Source of the DNA: an uncultured Oligoflexales bacterium
GTDB lineage: Bacteria; Bdellovibrionota_B; Oligoflexia; Oligoflexales; JAPPIL01
Reading direction: 5' to 3'
NCBI GenBank assembly: GCA_958296095.1
Contig: OY282434.1
Coordinates: 124,001 to 188,000, forward strand
Length of the DNA stretch: 64,000 nucleotides
Position 1 is the stretch's first letter; every line of letters starts with the position of its first letter. This document shows, piece after piece, positions 63,021 through 64,000 of the stretch. The position numbers were made by a program, and so were the translations under genes. Below the pieces are notes generated by a model. It made no database searches. It had not been told where the DNA came from and saw only the letters and a program-made list of their open reading frames with translations.

Positions 63021-63821
63021 ATGGGTATGTTGGCAAGTAAACGTGGCATCGTCATGGGCGTAGCCAATGCCCGCTCGATCGCAGCAGGCATTGCTGCAGT
63101 GGCGCGGCGAGAAGGTGCAGAGCTTGGTTTTTCCTACCTCCCCGACGCGGCTGGCAGTGAGAAGATGCAGCAGCGGGTGAACAAGGCTGTCAATCATCTG
63201 CGTCCGCACTTTGTCTATCCCTGCGATGTTGGCGATGATGACAGTATCGCTAGTTTTTTTGCCAAAGTGCAGGAGGAATGGCATACGCTTGATTTCCTGG
63301 TGCATGCGATTGCCTTTGCCCCCCTCGCAGATATTCGCTGTGCGACAGTGGACGCAAGCCGTAGTGGTTTTCGCACTGCGGCGGACATCAGTGCCTACAG
63401 TCTTATCGCCGTCGCCCGTGCTGCGGCACCCTTGCTGGCAGACGGGGGCGCAGTGGTAACCCTGACCTACTATGGCGGGGAAAAAGTTATCGCGGGCTAT
63501 AACATGATGGGGGTGTGCAAAGCCGCTCTTGATAGTGCGGTGCGCTACCTCGCCGCGGAGTTGGGGCCGCGCGGTATTCGTGTCAACAACATCAGCCCCG
63601 GGCCTTTGAAAACGCTGTCAGCTTCAGCCATCGCTAGTTTCAGCGAGATGCAGCGACGCAACGCGGCTGTGACCCCCCTCACCCGCACTTTGAGCAGTGA
63701 GGATGTCGGGCACACCGCCGCGTTCTTGCTCAGCGATTACGCGTCTGCAATCAGTGGCGAGTTGATTCACGTCGACAACGGCTTCCACGTGCTCGGCGCG
63801 ACACCAGCCTCAGAGACGTAA
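63021..63821 (+). CDS. fabI: Enoyl-ACP reductase (NADH), FabI type
   Basis: 266 residues. Last step of each fatty acid elongation round. GVANARSIAAGIA cofactor loop, catalytic Tyr160 and Lys167 (Y-x6-K in GYNMMGVCKAA), second Tyr in TYYGGEK, NNISPGPLKTL, and end GELIHVDNGFHVLG. Normal length; ribosome site GGAG. Its end overlaps the convergent regulator gene by 12 bp. Confidence 0.95.
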   Translation: MGMLASKRGIVMGVANARSIAAGIAAVARREGAELGFSYLPDAAGSEKMQQRVNKAVNHLRPHFVYPCDVGDDDSIASFFAKVQEEWHTLDFLVHAIAFAPLADIRCATVDASRSGFRTAADISAYSLIAVARAAAPLLADGGAVVTLTYYGGEKVIAGYNMMGVCKAALDSAVRYLAAELGPRGIRVNNISPGPLKTLSASAIASFSEMQRRNAAVTPLTRTLSSEDVGHTAAFLLSDYASAISGELIHVDNGFHVLGATPASET

Positions 63822-64000
63822 CATCGTGGGATTGTTTTCGCCGGTAACATCATTGCCGGTCACTTCCACCTGACGACGAGGCAGGGGTGGTGCGACAGCA
63901 AAACCACGACTGGTTAGTTCGTTAATACGATTGCGCAGCGTGCGCAGGCTGATGCCCAGTGTCCGCGCCGCGTGGGTACGATTGCCATTGTGATGTTTCA
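63810..64000 (-). CDS. Sigma-54-dependent regulator, 3' end (partial)
   Basis: The last 63 codons on the minus strand; the gene runs off the right edge. The peptide contains HHNGNRTHAARTLGISLRTL then RNRINEL, the Fis-type HTH that closes NtrC-family activators (GNRT.AA..LGIS.RTLR.K), of a form typical of FlgR/FleQ-like flagellar regulators. The tail after the HTH (about 38 residues) ends at TGA 63810-63812, inside the fabI 3' end. Confidence 0.8.
   Translation of the reverse strand, partial: KHHNGNRTHAARTLGISLRTLRNRINELTSRGFAVAPPLPRRQVEVTGNDVTGENNPTMLRL

Overview
This 64 kb window looks like a chromosomal stretch of a Gram-negative bacterium. It carries lpxC (lipid A), murA, lipoprotein signal peptides, NADH dehydrogenase nuo genes, an FlgR/NtrC-type regulator end, a GTP-type PEP carboxykinase and ordinary housekeeping genes (pheS end, fabG, fabH-like, ribE, thyX, dnaK, aroB, mnmA, der, purB, gap, ychF, fabI). 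The mix of GTP-PEPCK, many exported proteins of unknown function, LRR and BspA-type lipoproteins and an sigma-54 activator would fit a former 'deltaproteobacterial' lineage (Myxococcota/Bdellovibrionota-like), but this is inference and no rRNA is present to fix it. No phage, no DDE-type transposase, no tRNA/rRNA and no CRISPR array were seen.

Layout: 1-2460 pheS 5' end (minus) and a degenerate PilT-like ATPase; 2461-4187 a 663-bp tandem repeat array; 4224-9275 a minus-strand operon nuoE-nuoF-nuoG-nuoI-PAS histidine kinase; 9441-15392 accessory region with two paralogous exported proteins, an Rpn-family remnant, repeats, and a nuoE pseudo-copy split in two; 15398-18448 murA and pckG (minus); 18579-20967 fabG-fabH-ribE operon; 20938-26678 repeats, small membrane proteins and lipoproteins; 26815-31426 bfd (with a Fur box), LRR lipoprotein, thyX, dnaK; 31501-40956 a five-gene minus-strand operon of large exported/membrane proteins, a phospholipase-D-like protein and aroB; 41100-45319 a DUF2062 protein with an amplified N-terminus, an FAD oxidoreductase and a lipoprotein; 46000-54116 lpxC, TPR protein, tetR, lipoprotein, mnmA, der, purB; 54279-59873 second lipoprotein copy, EHD-like GTPase, gap, pentapeptide protein; 60699-64000 exported PP2C phosphatase, ychF, fabI and the end of a sigma-54 regulator.

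The most striking feature is a modular repeat family filling almost every accessory intergenic gap, in both orientations. It has a low-complexity module (CGCTCGCTTCCTAGCTCGCT and relatives) and a roughly 150-200 bp element with two arms that can base-pair. Across copies the arms change together (at least five different paired versions, plus G.U-type variants), which is the signature of a conserved RNA or DNA fold rather than of random repeats. The repeats also supply protein ends (ribE C-terminus, Rpn N-terminus), flank duplicated genes, and make tandem arrays of 10, 21, 45-46, 49, 53, 465 and 663 bp. I regard this family as the best candidate for something undescribed here; the exported PLD operon at 31.5-41 kb is the second.
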